NCBI RefSeq assembly: GCF_019320115.1
Contig: NC_089587.1
Location: forward strand, 101,272,166-101,336,165
Source of the DNA: Miscanthus floridulus
Taxonomy: Eukaryota > Streptophyta > Magnoliopsida > Poales > Poaceae
Direction of reading: 5' to 3'
DNA length: 64,000 nt
In this document: positions 11,508 to 22,191 of the stretch, one piece after another
Layout: the number at the start of each line of letters is the position of its first letter
Numbering within the stretch: position 1 is the first letter of the stretch
The notes under the pieces: generated by a model
Told to the model about the DNA's origin: nothing
The model's database searches: none
What the model saw: the letters and a program-made list of their open reading frames with translations, nothing else
Program-made: the position numbers and the translations under genes

Positions 11508-11930
11508 ATAATATATTATGATGGAGCATGGGGCTTCGCAGGGGCTGGTGCAGCAGCAATAATCACATCACCTTCAGAGGTTAAAATGAGATACACTGCA
11601 AGACTCAAATTTCAATGTAGCAACAATATTGCCGAATACGAAGCCATTTTACTCGGACTCCGAAAAGCAAGAGCAATGGGGATCCAAAGACTAATAATCA
11701 AAATAGATTCACAAGTTGTGGCTGGACACATTGAAAAAGATTACAAGGCAAGATATCCAAAGCTAGCAAAATACTTGCAATTTTTAAGAGAATAAGAAAA
11801 ATACTTTGAAGGCTTCATAGTCAAAAATATCTCAAGAACGTGTAACTCAGATGCTGACGAAATAGCAAAAGCTATAGCTCAAAATATAAGTTTGCCTCAA
11901 GATGTTTTCTTCCAAATACTAACTTAGCAT
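11508..11930 (+). pseudogene. Second (archaeal-type) RNase H of the Tat-like element
   Basis: After the first RNase H and a linker, the frame shows IIYYDGAWG (first acidic residue near 11518), NIAEYEAILLGL (Glu) and IIKIDSQVV (Asp). After a stop near 11793 the frame continues with NSDADEIAKAIA. This pattern of D, E, D and a final D matches the additional RNase H that Tat-lineage elements carry downstream of the usual one. It is the strongest lineage marker in the window. One stop separates the last catalytic motif from the rest. Confidence 0.75.
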
Positions 11931-13130
11931 CTATCAAGGCAAAGCAAGAAGTCCCAAGAGAAGTCCATATAATACAAAGCAAAGATTGGAGAGCACCAAT
12001 CATGGCATACCTTCGTGGGCATTATGAGCCAGAAGATGAAGTTAACGAAGTCAGAATGAAACATAGAACAAGAAATTACAAAATCATCAACAATCAATTG
12101 TACAAGTAAGGAATTTGTGAACCACTTCTCAAATGCATATCAGCAGAAGAAGGAAAGAATTGCTATCAGAAATACATGAGGAGATTTGTGGCACACATCT
12201 AGGGGCAAGAACCATGGCAGGGGAAAGCATTCCGATAAGGATTTTATGGGCCTTCAGCACAAAGTGACAACAAAGAAATAGTTAAATCTTGTCATAATTG
12301 TCAAATGTCTGCCAGCAAAATAAGAGCCCCAACAACAAACTTACAACAATAGAACCAACTTAGCCACTTGCAAGATGGGAATTGACATAATAGGCAAATT
12401 ACCCCTAGTTCAAGGAACTTTCCAATATGCAGTTGTGGCCCCCCTCATTTTTTTGCCATTTTGGAGTTCCAAGACACATTACAATAGACAATGGGACTCA
12501 ATTTGACAGTCAAGATTTTATATATTATTGCCAAAACATGGGAATCCAACTATGCTTTGCCTCGGTCAGACACCCACAGTCAAATGGGGCAGTTGAAAGA
12601 GCAAATGGAATCATATGCACTGGAATTTCAAAATGCCTAGTGGGGCTTCCTAAGGGAAAATGGGTTGACGAATTACCAAAAGTTGTTTGGGCACACCATA
12701 CAATAGTATCAAGATCAACAAACTTTACACCATTCAAGTTGTTGTACGGAGAAGAAGCAATGATACTCGAAGAAATAAAATTTCAAGGCCCAAGAACAAA
12801 TGTCCAAATAATTGAAGAAGAAGAGTATGTAATAAGCAAGGATTTGCTTGAAGAAGAAAAATAAAGCAATCTAGAACCTCGAGAAGTACCAGAAAGAAAC
12901 AAAGAATTAGTACAACAAGAAAGTAAGACCAAGACAATTATCCCCAGGTGACTTTGTTCTGAAAAGAAAGAGAAATGAAGACACAGTTGGAAAGTTTTAA
13001 CAGAAATGGGAAGGGTCATATCTTATCACAAGAACAAACAAATTGGGAGCATTTCACTTGGCAAACATGAATGGAGAAGAAATTGACCACACCTGGAACA
13101 TTGAGGCTCTAAGGAGATACTACCCTTAGA
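11931..13130 (+). pseudogene. Integrase of the Tat-like element, with an internal deletion
   Basis: The zinc-binding N-terminus is recognisable in broken frames (MKHRTRNYKI, then CHNCQMS near 12290). The first catalytic Asp lies in GIDIIGKLP near 12385. The second is in ITIDNGTQFDS (Asp at 12487-12489). The catalytic Glu is in HPQSNGAVERANG (12595-12597). Between the first and second Asp the block that normally holds the F-x-K-W motif is missing, replaced by a C/T-rich junction near 12440-12465, so roughly 100 nt appear deleted. The intact piece is 12427-12864. The C-terminal part to about 13130 is frameshifted. Confidence 0.8.
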
Positions 13131-13484
13131 CTCCAATTTTTTTTACAAGTTCTATGATAGAAGTAGACTAGTTTTTACATTCCAAAGTTTCAATACAAAT
13201 ATAAACAAGCTGCACTCTTTTCCCACTCAGGGGAAGCCCTTCATAGGGTGAGTGGTTTTTAACGAGGCAATCTCTATTGTAAATTCTCATCAAATATAAA
13301 TGAGAAACTATTCCCCTAAAAAAGTCTCGAGTATAGCAAAACAAACAAAAGCCGAAGAGTATACCAAAAAATATTCAAATATCAGCTAAAGTAAAACTAA
13401 AAAAGGTAGCATCATTTCTCAAACAAGCCAAAAATGATGCTAACCTATCTAAAAACATAACACTTCATTTACTCTTTAGTATTT
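13131..13484 (+). other. Spacer after integrase in the Tat-like element
   Basis: This is non-coding, AT-rich sequence between the end of pol and the minisatellite. No frame or repeat stands out. Confidence 0.5.
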
Positions 13485-14195
13485 TAAATTTACTAAGGTG
13501 AATTATGACTTCTAAAATGAAGTCTACGCGTTGCCTTCGTAAAAAAGTGAGGGGACGACATTTTTTTCAAATTCACTAAGGTGAATTACGACTTCTAAAG
13601 TGAAGTATACGCGTTGCCTTCGCAAAAAAGTGAGGGGACGACATTTTTTTCAAATTCACTATGGCGAATGATGACTTCTAAAGCGAAGTCTACGCGTTGC
13701 CTTCGCAAAAAAGTGAGAGGACAGTGTCTTTTTTCAAATTCACTAAGGTGAATTATGACTTCTAAAGCAAAGTCTACGCATTGCCTTCACAAAAAGTGAG
13801 GGGACGGTGTTTTTCAAATTCACTAAGGTGAATTGTGACTTCTAAGCGAAGTCTACTCGTTGCATTCTAAAAAACTAAGGGGACGACGTTCTTTTCAAAT
13901 TCACTAAGGTAAATTATGACTTCTAAAGCGAAGTCTACGCGTTGCCTTTGTAAAAAGTGAGGGGACGACATTTTTCAAATTCACTAATGTGAATTATAAC
14001 TTCTAAGAGAAGTCTACGCGTTTCCTTTGCAAAAAAAGTGAGGGGATGGCGTTTTTCAAATTCACTAAGGTGAATTATGACTTCTAAGCGAAGTCTACAT
14101 GTTGCCTTCGAAAAAGTGAGGGGACAACATTTTTCAAATTCACTAAGATAAATTATAATTTCTAAGCGAGGTCTACACGTTGCCTTCGCAAAAAC
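13485..14195 (+). repeat. Minisatellite of about 80 bp, eight full copies plus one partial
   Basis: Units begin with the consensus AAATTCACTAAGGTGAATTA and continue with GACTTCTAAAGCGAAGTCTA, then a GTGAGGGGACGACATTTTT tail. Starts lie near 13485, 13569, 13652, 13735, 13816, 13897, 13977, 14058 and 14135 (partial). Each unit holds two short palindromes, TTCACTAAGGTGAA and GACTTCTAAAGCGAAGTC. Tat-lineage elements are known to grow tandem repeats in this 3' region and sometimes seed genomic satellites. Confidence 0.9.
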
Positions 14196-14288
14196 TTCAT
14201 ACATTAATAAAAAAACAAGTCTATTATAAAATAGAATCATCTATCACATAATACAAACACTGGGAAACAAGTTTACAACAAGTCACAA

Positions 14289-17200
14289 TCAGTCACTTTC
14301 GGATGCTACAATAGTTGCAGCTTCACTAATTAAGTCTTCAACAACTTTATCCAGAACACGATCCACTTCTGAGCCAAGAAAATCTTCAGAAACAAAGCTT
14401 GGTGAAGCACTAGAACACGATGACTGAAAAAAATAAGAATATCAAAAGCATGACTTATCACATTCAAATATCATGATGAAAAAGGAAAAAGTGAAAAATT
14501 AACAACTACCTAGGAAAATTTACTGAAGTCAACAACATGTAGGAAATAAGACCTCTTGTTTTCAATAATAAGATTTTTAGATTCAAAATCTAAAACAGCA
14601 TACATCATCAGCAAAATAACCACAAAATCAAAAAACAAAATACATCATAACTAAACGCTTATGTCAGCTTACGTTCAACAAATGTATCAAACGCATGGTT
14701 CGCCTCAATGGTTGCATACTCCAACCACAACGAAGGTTCAACGACAAAGTTGTCCTTACACATTTACAACAGCATAACGCCAACTTCATCCTACCCGATT
14801 CAATATTTACAAATGTCAAAAGTTTTTAAACCTCACCCCTCAACTAAAAATCTAAAAAACAACTATGAAGACAACTAAAATGGATGGTCACCAATATCAT
14901 CATCTCTAGCACTTTGTTCCTCATGCTTATCCTATTCCCTCTGCTCCTTTTCATCAGCAACAATTTCCTTCTCAAGCTGCTACAAAAAGGAAACCAAATG
15001 TTATAATATAAAATAAAAGAGAAAGAGAAGCAAACAAAAAAGAAGAAACTTCAATTTAACATTTTCCATCTTCTTCTTCGCTTTCATAAAAGCATTCTCT
15101 CTTCCACCCAAATTCTAATATTGATTAAAATATCTCTTGCAAAGCATTTGAGTCCGAGAAGAAACTTGACTCAATGATTCCATAGAAGGAAACTTATAAT
15201 TCTTATCCAACATTTGCTCGTACAAGGGATCTTTTGCCTCTTTCATCAAATGAAAAAGTGCGTGAGTTGCGTACACACAACTCGAATCAGCACTAGTCTG
15301 AATAACAGTTGGCAAATCCTCATATTGGCGGCACAACCAAGCAAAGAATGGATCAAATTCACTAAGCTCCCAGCAAGGATCTTCTGGCTTCGCACCAAAC
15401 TTGTCATAGCAATTCCTGCAAAGCTCCTAAAGACAATTACATTTGTCATGAAAATTTTGATCCTTCTCAACAGACTTCTTCTCAAGGTAATTTTTCTCTT
15501 TCACAATCTTATCATAATCTTTCTTCAAATTATCAAAATCTACAGTCTTTGTCTCAAGCCTGGCCCCAACAAAGATACACCTTGACTCCATATCATAAAG
15601 AGCTTCAACTATTTCTGCTCTTTCTTTTTCTTTAGCATCAAGCTAAGATTTCAAAGGCTTAATCTCTTCAAGCAAACATTTGTCATGAAGTGCCACATTT
15701 TTTGCTCCTTCTTCAATAGATTTACATAAACTCCTTTGCAAAAGAGCACTCTAAAAATACAATGCTATAAAAAATCAAATTGTGAAGCCAAAATTAACAT
15801 ATGAAGTCAGACAAAAATATACATACCCTGTAAATCATGGTAACACTCGTATCTGCCAACTCAAGGGAAGATTTCCCAGCAAGTTGAGCTTTAGCGTCAG
15901 GAACTGTGAAGGCATCATCAATATACTTTAACAGCTTTAACTCTGACTTCTTTGGCAAAATGCGAAGTCTGTCTAGGCCAATCCCAACAAATTTAAAAGT
16001 ATCTAAATTCACACTTTGAGCTTGGCAGTACTCCATGCACCTCTTGTATGTCTCAGGGTCAACTCCACCAGGAATTATTTCCAAGGCTTCAACAAGAGTA
16101 GTAGGCTCCTGGGCCACATCCTTCATCTTCCCAATATCAATAGTTGTCTCCTTCTGAGATGAAGGAGCAGGAAAAAATTCCTCTACAAAAACAAACGAAG
16201 TCTAAAATAAGAACAGAAATATAAAATCCAAATCAAACAACGCAAAATAACAAACAAACTTACCAGTGGAAACACCCTTTTTAAGTTGACATGCAACTTT
16301 TTCACCAGTGTTCACATCAATAGTAGACATAGTAAGACGAGAAGCCTGGGCATGCTCAACCTCTTCATCAAATATATCATCATCAGAATCATCAAAATCA
16401 AGGGTAATAGTAGTAGTACCCCTACCCTTAGGAGCCTTATCTTTTGGGGCATCAGTCTCCACAGACGCACCTCCCAAATCAGTATCTTGCATCACAACTT
16501 GGGGAGGAGAGGCAACATGGAGAGTAGCACCAACATCTCCTGCAGTTCCTCGAGGAGTTTCAACAACAAATCACCTTCTTCCATTTGCTCATCAGCAGTA
16601 ACAGTTGCGTTAGCAGCACCGCCAGTATCAAGAATAGAAGAAGAAGCAGGAATAGCTGGGGAAGAAGGCAAAGTGTCTTTGCCAACATTTTTTGAAGGCA
16701 AAGACAAACTAGCCTCACCAACAACTTCACCAGAATGCAAATTGACCCCCAAATTCTAGAAATAGTCACCAAGCGGAGTCAACATTGGCAGAGTCAAACC
16801 ACTAGAATTAAAAACTAAATTAATCATTCTCACCTCATCATCACGAGCCTATTGACTAAGAACCTCTTGGCTGTCAACATCAAAACCCAAATCAACTTCA
16901 TCTCCTGCAACCTTTTCTGAATCAAAAGAAGTTGAAACCTTCTTTTTTTCTTGCTAGTCTTCTTAGCAAGTTGACCACTAGCTCTCTTCTTCTTAGTAAA
17001 ATTTTCTATGCCCGTCTTCGCTACACGAGTATAAGCTGGTGGAGGTCTTTCATCATATTTGATTTGGGCAATTTCAAAAATTCTATTCAAACGCTTATAA
17101 TCTTTTCCAAGAATTTTGTCCATCAAATCTATCTCCTTCAAAAATTTGCCTAGAATCTCAACTGCCTTAACTTCAATAGTAGAAACAAAATCTTCATCTC

Positions 17201-18122
17201 TTGTATACTTGTTTGGGCGAAAAGCTTCTTTGTAAGGATAAATATAATCCTTCCCCCTCACAACTTTCTTATGAAAATGAACAAAACTCCAACCCTTCTT
17301 AAGATGCCAAACACGAGCTACAATATATTCTTCTCAAAGATCACGAGCACTTTGCAGATTAGCAGTCAACTTGTAAGCCTTCTCACAAATCTTTGAATTC
17401 CTTGTACTAGGAAATTCAGGCTTACAATAAAAAATATTCCTTCCCATCTTCGCACCCAATGGATAGCGCTTCATAATCTTCCTTGACTCATCCTTTTCTT
17501 CAACCATTGGAACCGTATGGTAAAACCAATACCGATACCAATTTTCAACCCACTTATTCTTGAAAGTGGGAGAAATTTGTTTAGCACCTCGAGCGGGTTT
17601 AAAACTGCAACAACCAAAGTATTTAATAACAGTTCTCCCATCCATAGTCTTATTTCTAAACTAAGTATGCATCTCATGAAGAGCACAAAAAGCCCTGATG
17701 TCCAAGTTTACATCGTGACACTTCACTGCCCAAATAAAAAGAGCAATCTTCATTATTCCATTAGGAGTCAAATGATGCATTTCTATATTATATGCCTTCA
17801 AAAGTTCTTCAAGAAAGTCTTGACAAGGCATACAAAGTCCAGCTGCAAATTGATCCCAAAAAACCACACATTTATAAGGTTTTGGATCAGGAATTACTTC
17901 ATTTCTAGGCAAACGAATAGAAGCCCTCTCCACCATCCAATTAGTCACCATCCAATCTAAGTCTTTATCATCCATCAAAGTTTGTCCAAACTTTAAAGAC
18001 TTCATATCATCACCAACCAACTTGGACTCAGACGCAGAAACATCTGATAAATCTTCACCCAAGTCAGACTGATTAGATCCAACTAGAGAGTTTGTAGAAG
18101 CATTCTTATCTTGATCACACAT
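14289..18122 (-). pseudogene. Antisense multi-exon gene carried by the Tat-like element
   Basis: Opposite to pol, a spliced gene can be traced from an ATG at complement 18120-18122 to a TGA at complement 14289-14291. Probable coding pieces: 16834-18122, about 16263-16801, about 15828-16182, about 15115-15750, near 14880-14982, near 14690-14770, near 14515-14610, and 14289-14423. Junctions such as GGTAAGT at 16262 and a TGTAG acceptor at 16183 support splicing. The first exon resembles the domain called putative gypsy-type transposon (Pfam PF04195); later exons are charged and coil-forming. Maize Grande carries a comparable antisense gene. Stops near 17663 and 17334 and several frameshifts mark it as a pseudogene. 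Its function is unknown. Confidence 0.72.
16834..18122 (-). pseudogene. Main coding exon of the antisense gene, PF04195-like
   Basis: After an acidic 50-residue start, the frame shows FWDQFAAGLCMPCQDFLEEL, then LTPNGIMKIALFIWAVKC and further on WYRYWFYHTVP. The pattern of a hydrophobic entry, F/Y-L, L-x-P-N and a long amphipathic helix is what I recall for PF04195 proteins of plant gypsy elements. One frame holds across TAG (near 17663) and TGA (near 17335) to the basic stretch around 16950, where a run of A causes a frameshift. The nearest acceptor downstream leaves an intron of only 32 nt at 16802-16833, so a deletion there is likely. Confidence 0.65.
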
Positions 18123-18216
18123 CTAGAAAATAAGAAACTTTTTCATCAAGATAAATAATAATAATAACAACAACAAAGAAAGCGAAAAAATAGAAACAAA
18201 TGAATTTAAAACTAAC
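18123..18216 (-). other. Probable 5'UTR intron of the antisense gene
   Basis: The minus strand has a donor AAAG/GTTAGT at 18216 and an acceptor TATTTTCTAG ending at 18123, directly before the ATG. The 94-nt, T-rich interval fits a short plant intron. Confidence 0.5.
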
Positions 18217-18368
18217 CTTTAGTCAACAAAACTTTCAACCCTGAAAAGAAAATAGTCTTCGGCAAAGAGTTTTGGCTCCGCAAATTTTTTTGGCTTCGCT
18301 TGAAAGAAAATTTCAGCAGCACCTCCCTGTCTTCGATAAAGTAGCAAAAACAGGGGAACGGACCGAAG

Positions 18369-18376
18369 TATATATA
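18369..18376 (-). promoter_or_regulatory. TATA box for the antisense gene
   Basis: TATATATA lies about 250 nt upstream of the antisense ATG, with a C/T-rich leader after it. This would give the antisense gene its own promoter, separate from the LTR. Confidence 0.5.
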
Positions 18377-18564
18377 GGCGGCTTCAGGTCAAACCTGATA
18401 GTTCAGCTTCTGACGGTCAAATACGACCGTTGCAATTCAAAAGACCAACTGTTCACAGTCCAATGGCTAGAAATAGCCAACTCCAAAGTTCGGGATGACA
18501 TTTTTTTGTCTTTGTTTTAAATCCAAACTTCACGGGATTCAGACCTTTGGAGTAGGCCTTTGCC

Positions 18565-18577
18565 CACGAGGGGCTAC
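18565..18577 (+). promoter_or_regulatory. Polypurine tract of the Tat-like element
   Basis: ACGAGGGGCTAC directly precedes the 3' LTR. Related Tat elements have a very similar GAGGGGCTAC before an LTR starting TGTTGGGGA. Confidence 0.75.
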
Positions 18578-19098
18578 TATTGGGGATTTAACTTCACCAA
18601 GAAAAATTAGCCCCTGAAACTTTGTATTTGAAATTGTGATTTCTATAACAAAGTTTACTTACAGGGAAAAGAAGTAAACCGAAGGTGAAAATTTGACTTC
18701 GTCAGAAAGATTATGTCTTCGCTGAAGAGATCTCATCTTCGCTGGTGAAAAGAAGAAAGCAAGATTAGGCGAAGACAAGAGTTTGACTTCGCGCTAACAT
18801 TCTAGGAGAAGAAGAAAATCAAAGCAGAAATTGACTAAGTCTAGAAGACCAAGACATCAATAAAATTGATGTACAAAAGTTGAAGAATGAAGACTCAAAA
18901 GGGAAAAATACCACTTTGCCCTTGTAGTAGGAAATGGTTGTTACTATTTGAGTTGGGGTTAAATAGTCATTTTACGCAAAGTACAAAGACTATGACCCCC
19001 TATAAATACCCCCTCTGACATGTACAATACGATCATAAAATGAATATAACTTTGTCTTGTGTTCAAACTTTGATGCTTGTGTAAATTCTTACCCAACA
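18578..19098 (+). repeat. 3' LTR of the Tat-like element
   Basis: The 521-bp LTR starts TATTGGGGATTTAAC and ends CTTACCCAACA. The expected ends are TGTTGGG and CCCAACA, so one base of the start has mutated (TG to TA). A plus-strand TATAAATA at 19001-19008 fits the promoter. The adjoining gcgga (19099-19103) would be one target copy; its partner is outside the window. Confidence 0.8.
19001..19008 (+). promoter_or_regulatory. TATA box of the Tat-like LTR
   Basis: TATAAATA lies 90 nt from the LTR end, in a C-rich context (CCCCCTATAAATACCCCC). Confidence 0.6.
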
Positions 19099-19196
19099 GC
19101 GGATGAATCATGAGGGAGCAAGGCGAATGGCAAGGACTATGAGGGAGAGGATTGATCTTTACTTTTGTGCTAGAGCGAGGAACGGGCAAGATGGAT
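19099..19196. other. Short flank between two insertions
   Basis: These 98 bp lie between the Tat-like LTR and the next solo LTR. I see no feature in them. Confidence 0.4.
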
Positions 19197-22186
19197 TGTA
19201 ACACCCTAAAATTTGCTTCTCTTAAAATAGAGCTAAAATGATTTAATTATGCTCATAAAAACATGGGGAAATAATAAATTTTCATTAGATTAAAATTTAT
19301 CTTAAGGTAGAAACAGTGTTTGTTGCATTCATGTCGATCGCACCTTGTGTTTCTTATGTACAAAATGTGTGTGTGTTTTAAATACGTTTAGGAGACGAAT
19401 ATCTATCTCTAGGAATTTTCCAGCTTCTTTCTAGGAATTTAATTCCTACCTCCTTCACCTTAATCTTTATGTTCCAAGTTCCAACAATCTTTTCATGAGC
19501 TCTAAATACTTATTTGGGTTCATCATGTTCCAAAGTATCACTGGGAATTTCCCTAAATTTTCGAAGGTCTCGGAGTATTTTTCATGGCTTAAATATCAAT
19601 TCTAGACTTTTCTAGAATTATTTTATTCATGAAATTAATTAATTCCTAAAATAAATAATATATCTCATTTTCCAACCAACTCTCAAAGCCCATGTGCAAT
19701 AATCCTAATAAATCTCAAAGGCCAATGCATTTATTTACTAATGGGCTTTAATGATTATTTAGGTTCATTAGTAAATGTGGAGGGTGCAACATCAACTAGT
19801 ACCATATTGCTAGTTGATGTAGATGTGGGGAGTTTTTCTCCCTATAAATATGTACCAACCCCTTGCGTAAAGCACACCAAAACTACCATAAGGGAAGCCC
19901 CTAGTTTGGAAAATCCCTCGTGTAGTGAATTAGATTTTTCTCCTCCTCTCGCCATCGCCGCCGCGCTGCCCAACATCGTAGAACCGCCATCGATCGCAAG
20001 AAGGCCCTAGGTGAGTTCACCATCTTTTCTTATTCCCTGTGCTCTCGGGTCATCAAACCGTGGCCTGTAGGGCCCAAACCAAGCGCTCCGGGGAGCTTCT
20101 CGCCGCCGGTAATGGAGCACCACCACACCGGTGTTCTTCTCCAGCCGGTGACTCTCTCTACCCCTCCTTTCTAATTTGGGCTATCCAGATTCAATCCAAC
20201 GGTCCAAGATCGCCTGTACCCCTTTGCTGGGTTTATTTGCAAAAGAGCCCCTGCAGTTTCGCATAATATAACCCACGGTCCATGGCGCACTTCCACAATA
20301 CGTTTTCCTATTCTAAAAGCGTAGTTTCTTTCTAGTAGATTTAGAATATGTTTTCTCTTTCAGAAAGCGTAAAATCCCTCTGTTAGATTCAAAATATGTT
20401 TTCCTCTTTTGAAAACATAGTTTCTTCGGTTAGATTCAAAATACGCTATCATCTATTTACAGTTTTGCCACTAGTTTTCTTTAGGCCATAACTTCTTTGT
20501 TTTAACTCCGTTTTGATCCATTCAAGTTGCGTTAGATTCATAATTGAGTAATCTACATGTTCATCCTACTGTTAAATATATTTTCAACTTTTGAAATTTG
20601 AGGTTAGATTTAATCTATTATTTTATTAAAGGAAATCTTGTTTAATTCATAACTTTTTCGTTATAGCTCCGATTAGAGTGCTTTCTGTGTCTATGTGTTC
20701 CTAGCGAGACATAGATTCGTTTTACAAACTTTTCATCTTCATTTTATGTTTGGTGCACTATTCTAATTTAGATCTATTGTTTCCTTCGTGTATGATTGCA
20801 TGGATGCTTGTGTGGTGCTTTATGATCATGTCTAGTCGGTGAGCTTTGCATTGGTGATATAAAAGAAGTTTGTGATCTAGAAGAAGTCCTTTGGAGGTTA
20901 CAATTCAATAGAAGAAGGATTTGAGTTTAAGGCAAGTATAGCATAGGATCTTCCTTGTTGTCCTATACACCTTTAATCATTTAATTCATGCTGCATGTGT
21001 CTACCTTGACTACCACCAAGGATATCCTAGTCTTTTGTACTTGTACCTTAATACCTTTGGGTTATTGCATTGGGTAGCTTTGCTAGTGCTCAACTAAAGC
21101 CATGATCTTGTAACTTGACTAATGGTATATGCAATAAACGTTTAAAAGATACTTTTTAGCAACATGGAATTAGGGGGCTAGAGTATTGGGCTGTTTTTAT
21201 GGTGCTCTAGATTCCTCTTCATAAGGACTTATCTGTAAGTGATCATCTAGGACTTACAGTACAGCTATGAGGGCTACATGCCTCTGGCTTTAGCTGAGTA
21301 TGAGGACCTTTTCTAGCTTGTTAGTGGTTACCTTTATTGGCGTAAGAATAACTTGACGAATCGAGTATAGTGTGGCCTCTGTCCCTTTGTGTATAGGTTG
21401 CGCGTCATTGTGCCATCGAGAAGGGGGGCTCTACATCTGTTTGCCGAGTGAATCTAATGGTCCTAACTTATTAGATGAACCTTTGAAATGCTTCATAGTG
21501 AATCCTGCTGACCTTTCTTGGAAGTGGGTCAAGAGATTAGCTACCTCGGGCGAAAGGATAAATCACGACTCACAGTGAAAGTGTACAACCTCTGCAGAGT
21601 GTAAAACTGGTATATCAGCCATGCTCACGGTCACGAGCGGCCTTGGAACATTTATGGAATAGATGATGAACACTGATGACATTGATGATGAAGATGCTCA
21701 TTAATGGTTAACTGTTTATGTTATTCATTATTAATCATGTGTTGATATGGGCTTGTGAATAAACTTGTTGCCACCCAATTGCTAAAAGATGACTCATTAA
21801 AAGCTAATCGCAATTAAACCAGTGTTAGCCTTTTGAGCCTCATGAACCCCATGTTATATTTGTTGAGTACGACATGTACTTACGCTTGCTTTATTTTTTC
21901 AATTATTTAGATAAAAATCCCGAGTGGGTACCAGATTGCTAGAGTTTGGAGATATTAGGCTTGTGATCAACCAGTTAGTTGTCCCTATGGAATGTGGAGT
22001 CTTCACCTGAAGATCGGAGTTGTCTTTCCACTGTCTATACTATGAGGTTGTATTCTTTATACTAATACGCTATGTAATAAGCATTATCTTATGATATTAC
22101 CCTTATTTGTAGCTATATGTGAGATTTGACTTCCTGGGCTCACATATGGTGTGTATCTAGTTTTGCTCTTAAAACCGGGTGCTACA
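19197..22186 (+). mobile_element. Solo LTR (2990 bp) of a chromovirus-like Ty3/gypsy family
   Basis: The sequence starts TGTAACACCCTAAAATTTGC and ends AAAACCGGGTGCTACA. Flanks are tggat (19192-19196) and cggat (22187-22191), a 5-bp target duplication with one transition. No primer site follows, so it is a solo LTR. It belongs to the family of the long LTR at 5319-8404 and is a cousin of the LTRs in the 23427-51432 array. It contains TATAAATA at 19843-19850, a GC-rich exon-like stretch, and a possible splice donor at 20011 and acceptor at 21910. Confidence 0.85.
19843..19850 (+). promoter_or_regulatory. TATA box of the solo LTR
   Basis: TATAAATA precedes GTACCAACCCCTTG, a segment also conserved after the TATA of the array LTRs. 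Confidence 0.6.
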
Positions 22187-22191
22187 CGGAT

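Larger units (their letters stand above)
8910..19098 (+). mobile_element. Grande-like Tat-lineage Ty3/gypsy retrotransposon, 5' part outside the window
   Basis: Domain order on the plus strand is gag-protease, reverse transcriptase, RNase H, a second RNase H of the type typical of Tat elements, and integrase. Then come a long 3' region with tandem repeats and an antisense gene, a polypurine tract and a 521-bp LTR. Maize Grande and relatives are known for the second RNase H and the extra downstream gene, which supports the lineage. Gag begins mid-frame at 8910 because element A inserted there, so the 5' LTR and the start of gag lie left of the window. Many stops, frameshifts and an integrase deletion show that it is old. 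Confidence 0.85.
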
